64,000 nt of DNA, taken from Lingula anatina (lineage: Eukaryota; Brachiopoda; Lingulata; Lingulida; Lingulidae). The DNA lies in assembly GCF_001039355.2 (NCBI RefSeq), contig NW_019775611.1, positions 94,252 through 158,251 of the forward strand. Direction: 5' to 3'. Position 1 is the stretch's first letter; each line of letters begins with the position of its first letter. Of the stretch, positions 1-13,284 are shown piece by piece. The notes below the pieces were generated by a model. It made no database searches. It saw only the letters and a list, made by a program, of their open reading frames with translations, and was not told the origin of the DNA. The translations under genes and the position numbers were made by a program.

Positions 1-1664
1 CTACGGGCCAAATTATTCCTTTTTCGTCTCTGTTTTCAAAGATAATAGAACAGAAGAGCTTTTTTCCTTCGATCGCCTTCAGCCGCCATGCTTTCTTCAC
101 CACGAGTTTAACTGATGAGCATGCGCACTTAATATTTCTCAGGTAGCTTCCGCATGGCGAACGGTGCCGAGATTTAATTACTGTACCCCGCAGGGACGAC
201 GTGTGGGGAGGCGGAGAGACTATTAAAAGATTAGGCGGTTTTTCTTTCATGTACGTCCGCCATTTTTAGGTCACCGGCTTTGTAAAGCCTGGCTTAATTC
301 GTTGAGAATGCGCTCTTAGTCACCTAACTTAGGCTACTTGTACATAAATATTTTTTTCGAATCTGCTAGTGTTACTGGCCTTAAATTGAAGGTCTAGGTT
401 TAAGGTTTAAAACCTCTCTCAGTCCCTGCAAGCCAGCCCTTCACTAATACATTTACCAGTAACTCCATCAATAATAACCAGGTAAGCAGAATGAGTTCAT
501 TATGATATTGAGGCTGAAAAGTAAGGAAATCAATGCACTCACACATTGATTCAATACCGGCCTTTCACTGTGCCACAAACAAATTACTAACAGGGCAGGA
601 TTTGGATGCTAATTTTCAGCGTTGGTCACACGGGGTTAGCTGTATAACACCTTGCTGTACTATTTCTAGCCGCCGTGAGGTAAAATCAATGGGAACTTTT
701 TCAAATGGACTTTTGATACAGTTTAAGATGCTAAGATTTTTCTCTGGCAGGTGAGTTGGACCAGGGAATTATATCGGAGGGAATGGAAACGGGTGGCAGT
801 CTATTGTCTATTGTTAAGGGGCGGGACAAAGTGTACGAGTGACAGGCCAAAGCGACGGGGGGTTCACCTGTGGAAATCCACAGAGCAGTCCGTTAACTTG
901 CGAGAATACGCGAGTACAATCCTTAACTCAGCCCATCATGCTGGCATACGGAAACCGCGAAAACCTCAGAAAAAATACTAATACTCTTATGTTATCGACT
1001 GGTTAATTCAAAATTTGGATAAAAGAGACCACATTACACACATTATGATCATTGATACAGATTTTTCAATGAATTGACTATGTAAAAGCTGAGTTTTCCA
1101 CAACGACGACCTAACGAAGCTATTTGGTTTACCTTCGACATGTATAAACAACAGTGCCCCATTAGGTGCCCTCTCAGGTATTGGATAACAGCACAGGTTA
1201 CTTACGTGCTTATAGTAGGCCTATATAAAGTAGAAATTACAAGTTGTTTTTATTTTGATCAAAAGTTTAAATACAAATCCATGCTTGTAATTAGTTTTGT
1301 TGTCAATACAAGTAAAAAATTGTTTGTGATAAGTGTGCAAAATAAAAATAACAAGGCAGTTCACATGGTTTTCTTAAAAATCATAATCATGTCAGTGGAG
1401 AGAAAACGTCATTGGGTAAGTACTAGTAAGGCCGCTCTCTTGCACGTTGTAGACTGGAAGGCTGACTCCTTTACATATCATATTGAACAGGCGTACACCT
1501 TCATGGACATTTATTATCATCATGAATAGTGCTGACACAAAATGAAAAGTGCACACACAGGACATCTTTTTCTGTGATCAGAAATGTGTTGTTAATATTT
1601 CGTAGGAAGCATATACGATTTTTTTATCAGAATGTCATATACCTGTAAATTGTCTGTGTATTAT
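1..1664. other. No recognisable gene
   Basis: I see no supported gene here. Short open frames exist at 533-981 and 1140-1529, but they lack family resemblance and convincing splice signals. On the minus strand a 17-codon frame starts with a good ATGGCG context near base 90 and then stops. It could be the start of a gene or transposon cut by the window edge, but this cannot be decided from the sequence. Confidence 0.4.
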
Positions 1665-1842
1665 CAGGGGCAGATTGAGGCAGTCTTCTGGGTCTCTCGG
1701 AAGACGGTCAGATTTTCAAGTTTCCATTGACGATAACTTAGTTTTTTTTTTTCTTTTTTTTTTTTTCGGATGATGTTGAATGGAGGATGGATGCAAATAT
1801 AATTTGGAAGACTGTCAGAAAATATATCTGGATCCGCCCCTG
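1665..1842. mobile_element. hAT-like MITE, copy 1
   Basis: A ~178 bp non-coding element begins CAGGGGCAGATTGAG and ends CTGGATCCGCCCCTG, giving imperfect terminal inverted repeats of the CAGGGGC type that is common in hAT transposons. The interior has two related inverted stretches around AGACGGTCAGATTTTC. A second copy of the same length and ends lies at 22879-23058, which shows this is a repeat family. A direct TATTAT flanks both sides but does not form a clean 8 bp duplication, so the superfamily assignment is tentative. Confidence 0.6.
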
Positions 1843-2005
1843 TATTATGGATATTATTTGATTCTTGTATGTTATTTATTTGCTTGTACATGTAGCAGTA
1901 TTATAGGATTTTGATAGAGATTTCAAATGTATAATAAGGATTAAATGTCAGACAGCAGTGTAAGATGCAATGGATGGATTCAATTAGTTAATTTTAATTT
2001 ATATT

Positions 2006-2108
2006 CTATGCCGTATCTCTTTGTGATAGCAGCAGCCTCTGTCTGCCTGGAGTAGTAACAGAAGATGGTGACCTTTTCTTTTCCCCATGTTCATTGGCCA
2101 TAACAGAC
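2006..2108 (-). CDS. Candidate terminal exon of unknown gene
   Basis: On the minus strand a pyrimidine-rich tract ending CTTTTCAG at 2109-2116 precedes an open frame of about 34 codons that ends at TAG (2006-2008). The encoded tail is polar and basic (contains EHGEKKRSPSS and PGRQRLLLSQRD). It looks like a last exon, but I found no upstream exon and no family resemblance. It may equally be chance. Confidence 0.2.
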
Positions 2109-3240
2109 CTGAAAAGAGTAAAAATAATAACTGTACATTTTCCCCTTGCATGATCATTCGGAAATTTAACGAGACAATTTTCTACAAGCATCACAGTCTA
2201 TGTTTCAGATAGCTTATAATGTCCCCTGTCTGGACGTGCCATTTTACCTGACCAGGTAAATTTTGCAGGTATAAAAACAGTCAGACAATTAAATCACAGG
2301 TATAGTGTTTCAGACAATAGCAAAGATCACCCATAGAAATTGCAACCATGATAAGGTGTGCATCTAATCAGTTCTAATTACAGAGGAGGATATCATCAAC
2401 AATTGTAGCAAAAAAATACTTGTACCCAATTACAAAGTGGTAAATATAGCAAGGTCCTCATGACATACACTGTAGATGTATACAAAGGAAGTGGTGATTT
2501 AATAGAACTGGCACAGCCCTGGTCATATAAAACTTTCTATAAGTAAGAAGCATATTCAGAACTTGCTAGAAAAAATCCAAATTGTTATTTCCCACTGACA
2601 TTTCCATTAAAAATATAAAAACAAATTCAAAATTGTGTAAACACACGCCTGTTATATTCCATTCCCACAACGAGGTTGGTGAGCTAAAAAGTGCCACGAT
2701 AGAGGAGTAAAAAACATAGAGTCCCGCTGTTAAACTGAAGTTCATTTGCACCCTTTCAGACTAGTCTTTCACGAAAAACAAGCTGTCCATTCATCATTTC
2801 CCATTAAAAATACTTCAAACGTGCAAATTCAAATGGGCATAAAATTGGGTCTAAACCACGTGACCAATGTCCGAATTTACAAAGTTCAATATAAGTCTGG
2901 TTCGCTTGTAAAAACAGCTGCGTGACAATCTGAACAACATAGCCCAATGCACGCTACATATATTTGTGTGTAAAATAAAAGCTAACATTAACATGTTTTC
3001 ATCGTGCAAAGATCCGTAAACTGCAAAACCCCGAAAGGTGTGTTAATAGCGTGTGCTGACATCAAACTCGGGATACATAAAAGAAACAACAACACATTTA
3101 TTTTGACCAGCCGAGACCACTTCAAAGTATCGATGTATGTAGAATACTTTATAATCGATATATGATTATAGTATATATATATGGGTTTAGAAATTAAAAA
3201 AAAAATTAAACAAATCCAAACAAGGAAACAAAACCATTAT

Positions 3241-3284
3241 TTCTCTCTCTCTCTCTCTATTTATATATATATATATATATATTT
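3241..3284. repeat. CT and TA microsatellite before gene A acceptor
   Basis: A CT run (about 3244-3258) is followed by a TA run (about 3262-3281). They lie just upstream of the putative splice acceptor ATTTCAG at 3287-3293, so the CT tract may double as polypyrimidine tract. Confidence 0.7.
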
Positions 3285-3347
3285 AGATTTCAGATGTGTG
3301 AATTCGTACATGAATGATCCAACATACTGGAACGGCTACCGAGGACA

Positions 3348-4598
3348 ATGCGGATATCTCAGAGATTCATGTTTCTTTCGACTATCATACTTGCCTCAGT
3401 GTTTCTTATTTCATGGGTGAGTCAAAGCAATGTGGTGAAGTACAGAGACAACGGGGACACAAATTCACAAAACAAGAAAAGACCAAATGCTTGGGTAGGC
3501 TTACCTGAGTCCCTAAGTTTTATATTTGAAATAAGGTATGCAGTTGTACGACCGAGAAATTACAGCCAGACGACTGGGAAGCGATTTGTGTATCTCATTG
3601 AAAGCCCTTCAAAGGGGGACATCAAAGGTTTACAAGAAACAAACGAACGTGACGTCATTTGGCTGACATTTGCAGATAGGTCAGGTGACATTTACGCCCC
3701 AGACACCTCCGCTGCTTCTGGAAGAAATGTGCTTCTGCAGCACGCGGTGAACTTAGCGTCCCAAATGAAAGACGGCGGTTATCTTTATTATATATTCATG
3801 GACGACGACCTGGAGCTTTCAGTTAAGTCGGATGGACAGGTCAATTGGAAACCTTGGCCCAAGATGGCCTCGGACCCTTTTCAGCGGTTCGAGGAGTTTC
3901 TTATGTATTACCAACCTGCTGTGGGGCACGTACGTTACCAAGATATGAGTAGACAGTTTGTCAATACAAAAGAGCCCGTGAACTTGAACTGGGATTTTGA
4001 TGAGTGTTTGAATGCTTTCCACAAGGATACACTGTCATTTCTGGTACCTTACGATTTGCAACTAGACTGTGAATCGTGGTTCAATGGCGCCTGGATAACT
4101 CGTCAGCTGATTTCGATGCTGTATCATAGTTATCGCATTCAGTGCAACTCGTTGTATGTTGCTAATAGTATTTCAAATAGAATTATCTCAAAGGACAGGT
4201 ACAAGCAAAATTATGATTACGAAATGCCTCGACACTACATCTCGTCTGCTTTACTGACGAAAACAAAAACTAACCCTCCCAAAGCCAACCCATTAATTGA
4301 AGCTGTATTAAAAGGAACGTCTTCGCGCCAAAGTCCAGGTACTCTACAGCCAGGTCCTTACATAAAGATTCCAGGGAAGCCGAAAGTAAAAGAGAACCAA
4401 TCGTATCTTGTGACACCGGATTTCATCCTTCAACACTGGGACCATACCCACCCCATGATTAGAAAGAAATTAATGTGGTTGCAAAAACCAGAAATACAGA
4501 AAATCCTTGGACTAGAAAACCGTCTCCAGCAGCCATTTACACCCGATACATTGTACTGCTCAGGACCGAATAAATTTTCACTATTAATTGGACAATAA
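3348..4598 (+). CDS. Gene A: putative type II membrane glycosyltransferase
   Basis: Encodes 416 aa in one uninterrupted exon. A short cytosolic tail is followed by one hydrophobic segment (about residues 8-24), a polar variable stem (25-52) and a globular domain. The layout is that of a Golgi type II enzyme. Residues 148-158 read YYIFMDDDLEL: a beta strand ending in Asp-Asp-Asp, which resembles the metal/nucleotide-sugar DXD motif of GT-A glycosyltransferases. Other blocks shared by all four paralogs are TFADRSGDIY (107-116), WDFDEC (215-220) and ESWFNGAW (242-249). Start choice: the first ATG aligns with the starts of B and D. A conserved acceptor (ATTTCAG, ending 3293) suggests an upstream non-coding exon. 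Residue 241 is Cys where the others have Tyr. I could not place it in a numbered CAZy family, and donor and acceptor are unknown. Confidence 0.85.
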   Translation: MRISQRFMFLSTIILASVFLISWVSQSNVVKYRDNGDTNSQNKKRPNAWVGLPESLSFIFEIRYAVVRPRNYSQTTGKRFVYLIESPSKGDIKGLQETNERDVIWLTFADRSGDIYAPDTSAASGRNVLLQHAVNLASQMKDGGYLYYIFMDDDLELSVKSDGQVNWKPWPKMASDPFQRFEEFLMYYQPAVGHVRYQDMSRQFVNTKEPVNLNWDFDECLNAFHKDTLSFLVPYDLQLDCESWFNGAWITRQLISMLYHSYRIQCNSLYVANSISNRIISKDRYKQNYDYEMPRHYISSALLTKTKTNPPKANPLIEAVLKGTSSRQSPGTLQPGPYIKIPGKPKVKENQSYLVTPDFILQHWDHTHPMIRKKLMWLQKPEIQKILGLENRLQQPFTPDTLYCSGPNKFSLLIGQ

Positions 4599-4672
4599 AA
4601 TCAAAAGGCCTAACAGAATCTTTCCATCCAACTTATCTTCAAACGTCTATCTGCATTAGAGTCGATCATTTG

Positions 4673-4678
4673 AATAAA
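4673..4678 (+). terminator. Poly(A) signal of gene A
   Basis: AATAAA, 75 bases after the stop codon. It lies in a 3' flank that is conserved with genes C and D. Confidence 0.6.
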
Positions 4679-6397
4679 TGTTTTCTTTTCATAAAATTAT
4701 GATTAACTATGATCTAACGTCTTGCGCTACAGAGACAATGCTATACTGGTATTACATGATTATTTCTTGTTGACAAAGAGTATTTTGTAGAACATTATTC
4801 AAACACTAATCGCATGTGCTGTATCGGATTCACGTGTTTACGTACATGTGTAAGGGGTGTACAGGTTGAGATAAGAATATGAAAAAAAAAATCACCAAAT
4901 CCTATGTAAGGAACTTTTTACACATATGAAATGATTCTCTACGCTTCATTTAAGTTAGTAAGCTTTTAATTGAAGGTTGGGCTCGAAATAAGACCCTTTG
5001 TTCTCCACTTAGCACAAAATGCAATGCAGAGACTCACGGTTCGCGTACGTACTGTCGATAAAAAGTACACATTAAGGCCGGTAATTTGATCTGTTCTTTT
5101 GTACCTGTAGGTGTTGTTGTTCAGCTCATTCTCATTTTAGGAAGAAGTCAGAGATGAGCAACAGTAAAGTGAGGTTAAATGTCGACTGCAAAGTTGCTTT
5201 ATCGAGTAAAATGCATAGACATTGATGAGAGTGCTGTATAATTTTCTTTTGGATCTTAGTATGTGTGCGGACCTGGCCCGGAGTGGGTCAAGTTGGCATA
5301 CTTGTGACATTCTGTTCGTGTTTGACAACCCGACTCGGAGCTCGGAGTTTGTTTTATACTAAGATTGATTTTGGCTTGACCCATGATATTAAACAGTATA
5401 TATACCCGCAAGAAAACGCAGTAGATACTCCAGCGCAGTAGACTACTGCAATCATACTGCAAACATGCTTCAAATCTGCTTCGATTTGGGAGCTCATTAG
5501 CATATTTGAAACATGCTTCTATCATGCTGCTAATCTACTGCATTAATTCTCCTCCCTGTACAAACCTATGTACTTTTTGGAGTAGAATTGCAGTAGGCTA
5601 TGCTGCATTTCTACCGCAAATATGCTCCACACCACCACTGCGTTAATGCTTTTTTGCTACTTCGATACTACTACAATGGGATCAGAAGCGGTTCACAACA
5701 TAAGAGCTTGTCCACGAGAGAACCAGCCCAGGGTGGCAAGGTGGGGGTCAGCGGATTTCAACCAAATTTGTTGTATGGAGGCATATTAGGAAGTTATTCA
5801 TGAGTAAGGAAGGAATCCCAAAAATATCCTTTCTTCAGAGAATTATAGCCTATTATAAGTCATGGCTTATGTAGCCTCTTTGAGACTCAATTTTTACCTT
5901 GGAAAAATAATGATATATTTTGTGTAAATTAAACAAAAATGGAGAAAACTAAAAAATATTAGACCTTACAAACATTGAAAACAATCATTTGGCTTGCCAC
6001 AGATATATGTAGAATTCAGATAAGACCCTGCTTGGGCGAGCCACACCCATTTATAACACCCCTCCCCCCAAAGTCCAATTTTGACACTACCATCTTTAAT
6101 TGCATATATCTCCATCTTCACAGGGTTTACAGCTATAAAACTGCATGAATATTTTAGGCAGATATGGNGGAAAGCCGTCTATAGAAATTTTTCCCATAAC
6201 ACCTTCCGTAGGGTAGATAATTAGCATTTAATTTTGCCATTTTTAGACAAGGGTGCATTGCAATGAGTGCCACACCCAGACCCCAATACCGACAAAGCCC
6301 AAATTTTACGTGGAACGAGTTGAGATTATAGGTGACCTAAATCCATGAGATGGGTATGGGGGCCCTTACCGTCTAGGAGGAGAAGCGGTAACGGTAG

Positions 6398-6454
6398 CCG
6401 TCCGGCGGAGCCGGCGGAGCCGGCGGAGCCAACGGAGCCGGCGGAGCCGGCGGA
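6398..6454. repeat. GC-rich 9-base minisatellite
   Basis: About six to seven tandem units of GCCGGCGGA, one of them altered to GCCAACGGA, in otherwise AT-rich DNA. Such runs are prone to copy-number change. Confidence 0.8.
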
Positions 6455-6480
6455 ACGATCCGGACGGGACCGAAACCATG

Positions 6481-6510
6481 TGTACCGCCAGCGCTAACGC
6501 TGGTGGTACA
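6481..6510. repeat. Hairpin next to minisatellite
   Basis: A 13-base inverted repeat (TGTACCGCCAGCG and CGCTGGTGGTACA, one mismatch) around a four-base loop. It may be the end of a non-coding element, but no matching start was found. Confidence 0.6.
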
Positions 6511-9500
6511 ATAAATCTTAGATTCCATTACTTTGGATAGGCACTGGCATTTAACTTGAGAGTTTACATGATAATTTTAATATATGTATATTTTTAATAT
6601 CATCAATTTGGCGAATACAAATTAAAACCTTAGTTTAGTAACGATTTCTATTTGGTGCAATATTTATCATATAGAGATCAGGATATGCCATATAGTATTT
6701 ATGAGATCAAAGCCAGAGCAAATCTTTTTTAATTTTCAAGAGTTTTTTAATCATCCACAACACTTTTTGGTGACTATTTATGAGCATACAGTAACTAAAA
6801 AATTATTAAAATTAGTTTATTGTTGTCTCAGATGAATAATTACAAATAATAAAAAAATCACAAAATTATAATACAGCAATACATGCAAAGCAGTGCAACA
6901 TTAGTTGTGATCATTACAAACTATATCATAATGTAGCAAAACAAGATAATTTTCTATTAAAAAGCAAAACTAACACAACCGCAAAATATATCCTGCTGTT
7001 ATGAAACATCTTTGCAGTTTTATATCAAACATTAAAGCTCATAACATCAAAGTTTTTAATACATTCAAAAATAACTGCAGATTTTTTCTTCCTAAATAGT
7101 CTGTAACCCTCCTTACTGACATTTCATTCTCATCTTCATGTTCACAAATGCTAGGTCCTGCTGGCCTGTTTCTTGTGCCCTTCTAAACTCCTTCAGTAAA
7201 AACTCCTTTACTTCATTGAATATAGTTTCAAAGGTTTAGATGACTTTAAAGCTCATCCATTGTGAAACTCAGTGAGATATTCAAGACTGAAGAGGGTGGA
7301 GTTCTCTCACAGCTGATGTGCTTTAAGTTTTTCTTTAGTCAGATTGTTGACCCACTAGACTTTAATTTGATCAAAAGCTGTTTTTTGGCACATTTCATAA
7401 CTGTGGTCTAAAAAAAAAGGACCTTACAATTACTCTTCAGTCTTGGTAGCAAAAGATTTCAGAGAAGACTTCTCTGGACAAGAAAAAATTTCCTTGTTTG
7501 TGATCTTGCTCAGTATAGTCCCAGTTGGCACATTTGCCTCAGAAAAACCCAAATTAACTTTAACATCAGTATCACTCATATTAAAACTGCTCAAGGAAGA
7601 GAGACACCTTTCCTCATGTTGTAGGAATCAAGAAAGCCAAATTGTTGTAATCGGACACTCCAGTCCACGCAGGTTTGGAAGATGTCTGTCTAGCTGGATG
7701 TAGTAAATGGCAGCAAAAGAGCACCCCTCCACTCCATCTGCAGAAACTAGGGCCTCATGCATCTCCTCAGCATTTGTTATATTGTGGCTTTCATTTACAT
7801 ACATGCCTTTCTACAACATCCGTCATTTCCACACTAGTTTCAGTTTCTGCAAGGCTTTGGACTCTTTTGCTGACCATAAGATCACTGTGTGTCAAATAAC
7901 ACTTATCAAACATGCCTGAAATATAAATATAGCTTACTATAGACACATGAAAACGCTTATCTCAAAGTAAATTGATACATCGATGATAAATAAATTATTA
8001 TACCATTTGTCCATGTTTTATAAGTAAGACATGGTTTCAAATATAAATTATGATGAGCCTAGCAATTTTGCCAAGACCAGCCCTAGCTTCAATCTAATTC
8101 CAATTGTTACCCTGAAATTTATATTACCCAAATACCCTTAAACCTACATAAATACCCACACAAATATAGCTTAAAAGATAGAATTATCACAGGTCCTTAG
8201 GCTGCAATTTCATTATTTGAAAGGGGGCATTTATCTTTTAAAAAAGAAAAAAAAAAGGACCGTTTACCATTAAAAAATTGCACCTAGATCATTTTTCTGA
8301 GTGAACTTTTTTTCTGGCTTTTAGCCTGTATTAAAATACAAACAAACCCGTTTCTTAATTACCTGAACCAAGTGGCACCATATTTCGTTATAGGCTTTTT
8401 TCCCTGTGTGGATGGTTTACAGCACAAACCAAGTCCATATCCCTATGCTGGTCACATGGTGTAACCCATTCGTTCTCCCAAAGATACTTGAAAATGTCCA
8501 ATTGCGGTCATCGGTGATCGGAGACAAAAGAATCCACACCTGACAAGAATCAGTTTGCTTTCGTAACTCACGCTGTTTTGCTTCACGTAAACGCGACGAA
8601 GATGACTGTTAATATCTCTGTTGCAATTTTTCAACACACTACATATTTGTTCATATCTATAGACAGAGTATAAACCACATGATATACGACTTCATTAAGG
8701 ATGTTTGCAAAGAAACAAGTCTGCGATTTCCGCCATGTTGGATAATGACGTTGTGTTGTTCTGACGTTAGTACATTAGTTTCACATGATTTTAAAATGTG
8801 TTAGATGCTTGTTTTAACCAGAAAAAAATTAGAATAGGTAAAATGAAAATAAAAAGATCAACTAACAGTGTTTTAAACCATTTATTGACTTGAAAGAGAT
8901 AGCTGAAGTTGAGTGCACCAATATATATGTGTCCGGATATATTTACGAAAATGAAGAAATTAGGTCATGTTCTATCTGTTACAACGGACAAGTTGTAGAA
9001 CAGCAGTAAGTTTTGATTTCATGTATAAATAGATTAATGAGTTATCTGTTAGTCCTGAACACGCTATACCCCAAAGACCTGTGAAGATGAAGATATTGTC
9101 AAAAATAGAAGGGGGGTGTTCAAAGCATGTGGTTTGTAGGCCTGAGAAAAACGCTTGGTTTGTTACCATGGAAACAAAGAGAGTGAAAAAAGTGTATATC
9201 ATTTTAATCCACTATCTTTAGGTTATAATATATCACCAAACTAAATCATTCAGTGACACCTGTATAAACTTTAAGGCCAATCAATATAACCCTGTTTTTC
9301 AGAAGAATTTTTGGTTGATAAACCCCCCAAATTGTCACTGGCCATATCTCTGTAAGTAGGGATTTGTTTCAGGAAATATTGCAGCCTCAGATATTGTTCA
9401 TATAAAGGTTCAAACACACCAAATATGGTGTGAATCCGTTCACCCCCACCTTGCCGCATTTCCTACATTTGGTCTGGTTTTCTCGTGGACACACACTTAA

Positions 9501-12500
9501 TAACTATTTGTCAATCACAATTACACAAGCACCGACTACAGCAAAGCTATGGGGGGTTTGATTACGAAGAGATCTCAAGGGTATTCTAACCTCAATTGAA
9601 GTTGCTGTATCAACAGAGAATACAAAAAAGCAAATTCGACCTCTGAGATCTGAATTCTCAGTCTTATCTAATTGTCACCGGCCTTCTTTGGTGTACGGGT
9701 TAAAAGCAGGACGGAGTATCCCTCTCCTCCCCTCCCCACGCTCCTTTCAGCGTTTTTTTACTTCTTGATGAATGATGTTATATCCTCGCTAAAAAAAAAA
9801 AACAGGTTCTATTTTTTTACAAAAATTATATGTTTAATGGATCATCGCCTTTTTCATGAAATATACATACCTGCTTGATTCCAGCACAAAAAGCATTTCA
9901 AAATGCAATGAAATATGGAGAAGAAGAAAAAAAAAATCCCCCAAACAAAACTAAGTAAAGAAACTGGTTTTAATTACAAGTTACATCTGGTCCAATATTT
10001 ATTTCGAGCAAGCAAGGTTCCAAAGAACTCGTCTTGATACAAGACCATCCAAACACACAATTATGATATTCCGTTTCCGAAGATTAACGGCCAAAATACC
10101 GGCATTTAGGTATTGAGTTGATACATTTGACATCATTCAACTTGAAAAAACCACAAGCAAATAGCCTGGTGTGAGCTTACAGCCAGCGCACTCTCCGAAA
10201 AATGGGCTGAGCTACCAGGTGTCTGTGGTATCGGCCATTTGGTACCTGTTTCACAAAAAAGTTCGAATATTTTGGGTTTGGCTCAACGTTGTTGAAACTA
10301 GAAAGCCAACTGCAGTAAGTCGGTATTTACCTTAACGATTGGTCTATAGTACATGGATGGTGTTATATATTCACGAAAATTGCAATTTCCCACAGAAAAA
10401 AAGCATAGTCACAACAATCAAGATATCTTTATTGACTCAGTTAAATAACTTAAAAACGAGATAAGCGACCTTTTAGATCATTTGCCAAACGCAACATATA
10501 CAACTTGAACCATTTCCATGTTGCAGTTTTGTAGAGCAAGGGGTGCTTTGACTCGATATCAGGTTTAAACAATTAAGATTTTTACTCTTTATGGGTAATA
10601 TGATGGGTGATGCTCATGACCTGGACAAGCTCACTGATTCACCATATCAGGGCTGTGTAAGCTGCCTTTAACTACCAAACACGTATAGAATGAAATACAA
10701 CTACTTTTCACGATTCATATTTTATTTCAGCATAAAATGTTAACAAGCTGATTGCAATATGTACATGTACAATCTAGGTTGTATTTAATTTACTGAAACG
10801 CTGTCAACGTTTAAAAAAGCAAACGCCTTCATGTCAACGAATCGGTTAACTTTCTTTTGTTGACTTTTTTGCATGCTAATGTCACTTACGTACACATTTC
10901 CTCTAAATCTTTCCTATTGTTCGAATTTATGTTAATGCTCATATTTTATGTAATTCATGGGTTCAATACGTCGTGTTTATGCTCAATAACTTCAAAGAGA
11001 GGTTTTGGGTGAAAGGCACAATTTGTAAAGCAACCTGCACTACGACCCGCACTTTTGAAAAGGGACAGATATTAAGTAAATCGAGACATCAAATTTAATC
11101 CCGTCATGGGGGTTTTTAAATGTTAACATCAATAACTGAACGCCAGTATAGAGGAAGGTCAAACCTTTCTATATAAGAAAAAATTGAATATTTGTGACAA
11201 TAAGTGTACAATGACATTAAATGAAAGCACACCTGGTGTTAGCACGCAATGTTACAAGTTCAATATCTATCATCTGCTTCCAGGACCAAAGTTTTTGCAA
11301 AAAGTAGGATCATATTTAGCAATTAGTCGGGTTTTGTACCCATGTTGGCACGAGCAGTGTGGGGGGATTGATCGAATTATTTTTAGATTAATATTCATCT
11401 TACTAAATCCACTTGTGCAGCATGAATAAAATACACCAATCTCTCCTGGTAACAGAACAAACAGAACATCACATTTAGTAAACTGCAGATTTACTACACC
11501 AGACTAATAACTTCTCTTGGTGGACATATAACATCAAACCAAGCTCTATCCCTAGTCTACTTGTATGTGTGACTCATACATTTTTCATCATGTGCCTGTC
11601 TGGCCACAAATCTAAGTCCAACTGACTTGCTTTAATGCTTTCCTTTCGTCCCTTTTAACCTTTTAACCTTTCTCCTTCCTTCCTTCCTCATAATTCACAG
11701 CGTTGAACGAAGCTAATAACACTGCACGCCTTGTATTACACTGTCCATTGGTCAATAATATAGTTTAAGTAAATAATGGCAAAGACCACTTCGTTTTTCC
11801 AGTTGTCTGATGTCTAGTTCACGCACCTGCTTCCACGTATGAGAGACACATTAAACAGGAGAGAGAAACAATCCTTACTCCCTGTTCTCTCTCTCCTCCT
11901 CCCTTCACCTACCACANGATGGCGGCCATCTTGGATTTTAGGCACAAAATGGCCACCAATTGCTTCCAAATGATCAAAAATGGGTTCCTTGTCACTAATT
12001 TAGTCAGGTTTGATAATCTATACATGTTTCTAGGCCAAAAATTAATGGAAATATGAAATATTATATATTTTGGCACATAATTTGCATAATTTATGCTAAC
12101 TAATGTATCGATAGAGGGCGTCTCTTTGGATAAAAAATTTTCTTTTGGCCCAAGGAACATTTATGCCAAGTTAGACATTTGTACTATAAAATGCAGCGTT
12201 TGACGCGAACTTTGTAAAAAATCAAAAGTTTTCTGTCTGATAATCCCACCAAGCTGTGATACAAACCAGGGAAGAAGAGTCCGCCTGTATGCAAGTCAGC
12301 AGCGTTACCACGCAGCCACGACAGCTCCGTTGGTACGAATTGATCAGATGGAAACTTTCAACCTCCTCACGGAGAGCGCCAGATTGGGTGTACATGTGTA
12401 GACCTGCTGTCGCAATCGATAATCCGGGTGCCGCATTTCAGCCCACGGAACCCCAGCCCCTGACATGAACGGTAAAGTTCATGACGTACACGAAGTCGTT

Positions 12501-13245
12501 TTTGACAACCCGACTCGGAGCTCGGAGTTTGTTTTATATTCAGATTGAGATTAGTTAGATGACTTTGAATGCTTTTATTTTCATTTGGTTTTGCATTGAG
12601 ATAACGTTTGGTTTCACTTTTGACGTTGTGGAGCATGATGACGTCCACAGCTGTTCACACCTCGGCAGTTTAAGTATTGAGTAGTCTTTACTCTTTCAAA
12701 TGTCGACTGCTGACTTGCCCCGGGTACTGTATGAACATATGAAAAGTCTTGAGAAGCAAGGGCCCAAGATAGGAAAGGAGGGGCATTAAAAATAAAGAAA
12801 CAAACAAAACTGATAAAAAGAGTAGCGGTGACGCAAATTTTCTCTTATAGTAAAAAATCAAAAGTTTTCTCTCTGATAATCAAACCAAGAAGATAGCACA
12901 TTTTGATGAAATGCAAGCCATACGGAGTTAGTTATAGCTCAATTTAAGTTCAAGATCTATGGCACCAATATAAGTGCGATTGCAACCATGGGCATTTTGA
13001 GTAAAACATATTTGGCAAATGATTCCTCCGAGGAGATGTCATTTTTCTACCGAACATGGATAACATGTGGTATGATGTGCTTTAATACCGGAAAAGCTAC
13101 AGAATCAAAACAAGTTGGATCGTATTCACTGATAGGCCTGCTCTGTACGTTCGTAGTAAGATGACTTCGGATGCTTTTATTTTCATTTGGTTTTGCATTG
13201 AGATACCGTTTGGTTTCACCTTTGACGTTGTGTCAATGTAAACTT

Positions 13246-13279
13246 GAAAATCTGACCGTCTTCCGGAAGACCCAGAAGA
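13246..13279 (-). mobile_element. Fragment of hAT-like MITE
   Basis: The reverse complement of this stretch matches the left inner part of the MITE copies at 1665 and 22879 (GGTCTTCCGGAAGACGGTC-like). No terminal repeats remain. Confidence 0.5.
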
Positions 13280-13284
13280 GCGTT

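Larger units (their letters stand above)
4680..13240. other. Long intergenic stretch between genes A and B
   Basis: No gene is supported. Homology to the gene C downstream flank continues to about 4990. Decayed repeats follow: a motif with GACTCGGAGCTCGGAG at about 5322-5375 that recurs at 12505-12550; a pair of related stretches at 12214-12262 and 12847-12895; and another pair at 12550-12630 and 13155-13235. A minus-strand frame around 7432-7625 looks like a decayed transposon ORF of unknown type. Single Ns at 6168 and 11917 mark joins. The bases after 11917 carry the palindrome-like GATGGCGGCCATC seen in many DNA-transposon remnants. Confidence 0.55.

Noticed and set aside
1-130. Minus-strand ATGGCGGCTGAA start resembling a transposase or gene beginning
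   Set aside because: It stops after 17 codons and runs off the window, so no family can be assigned.
7443-7919. Overlapping plus-strand frames and a minus-strand frame, possibly a gene
   Set aside because: No domain, no consistent frame and no splice structure. Most likely transposon debris.
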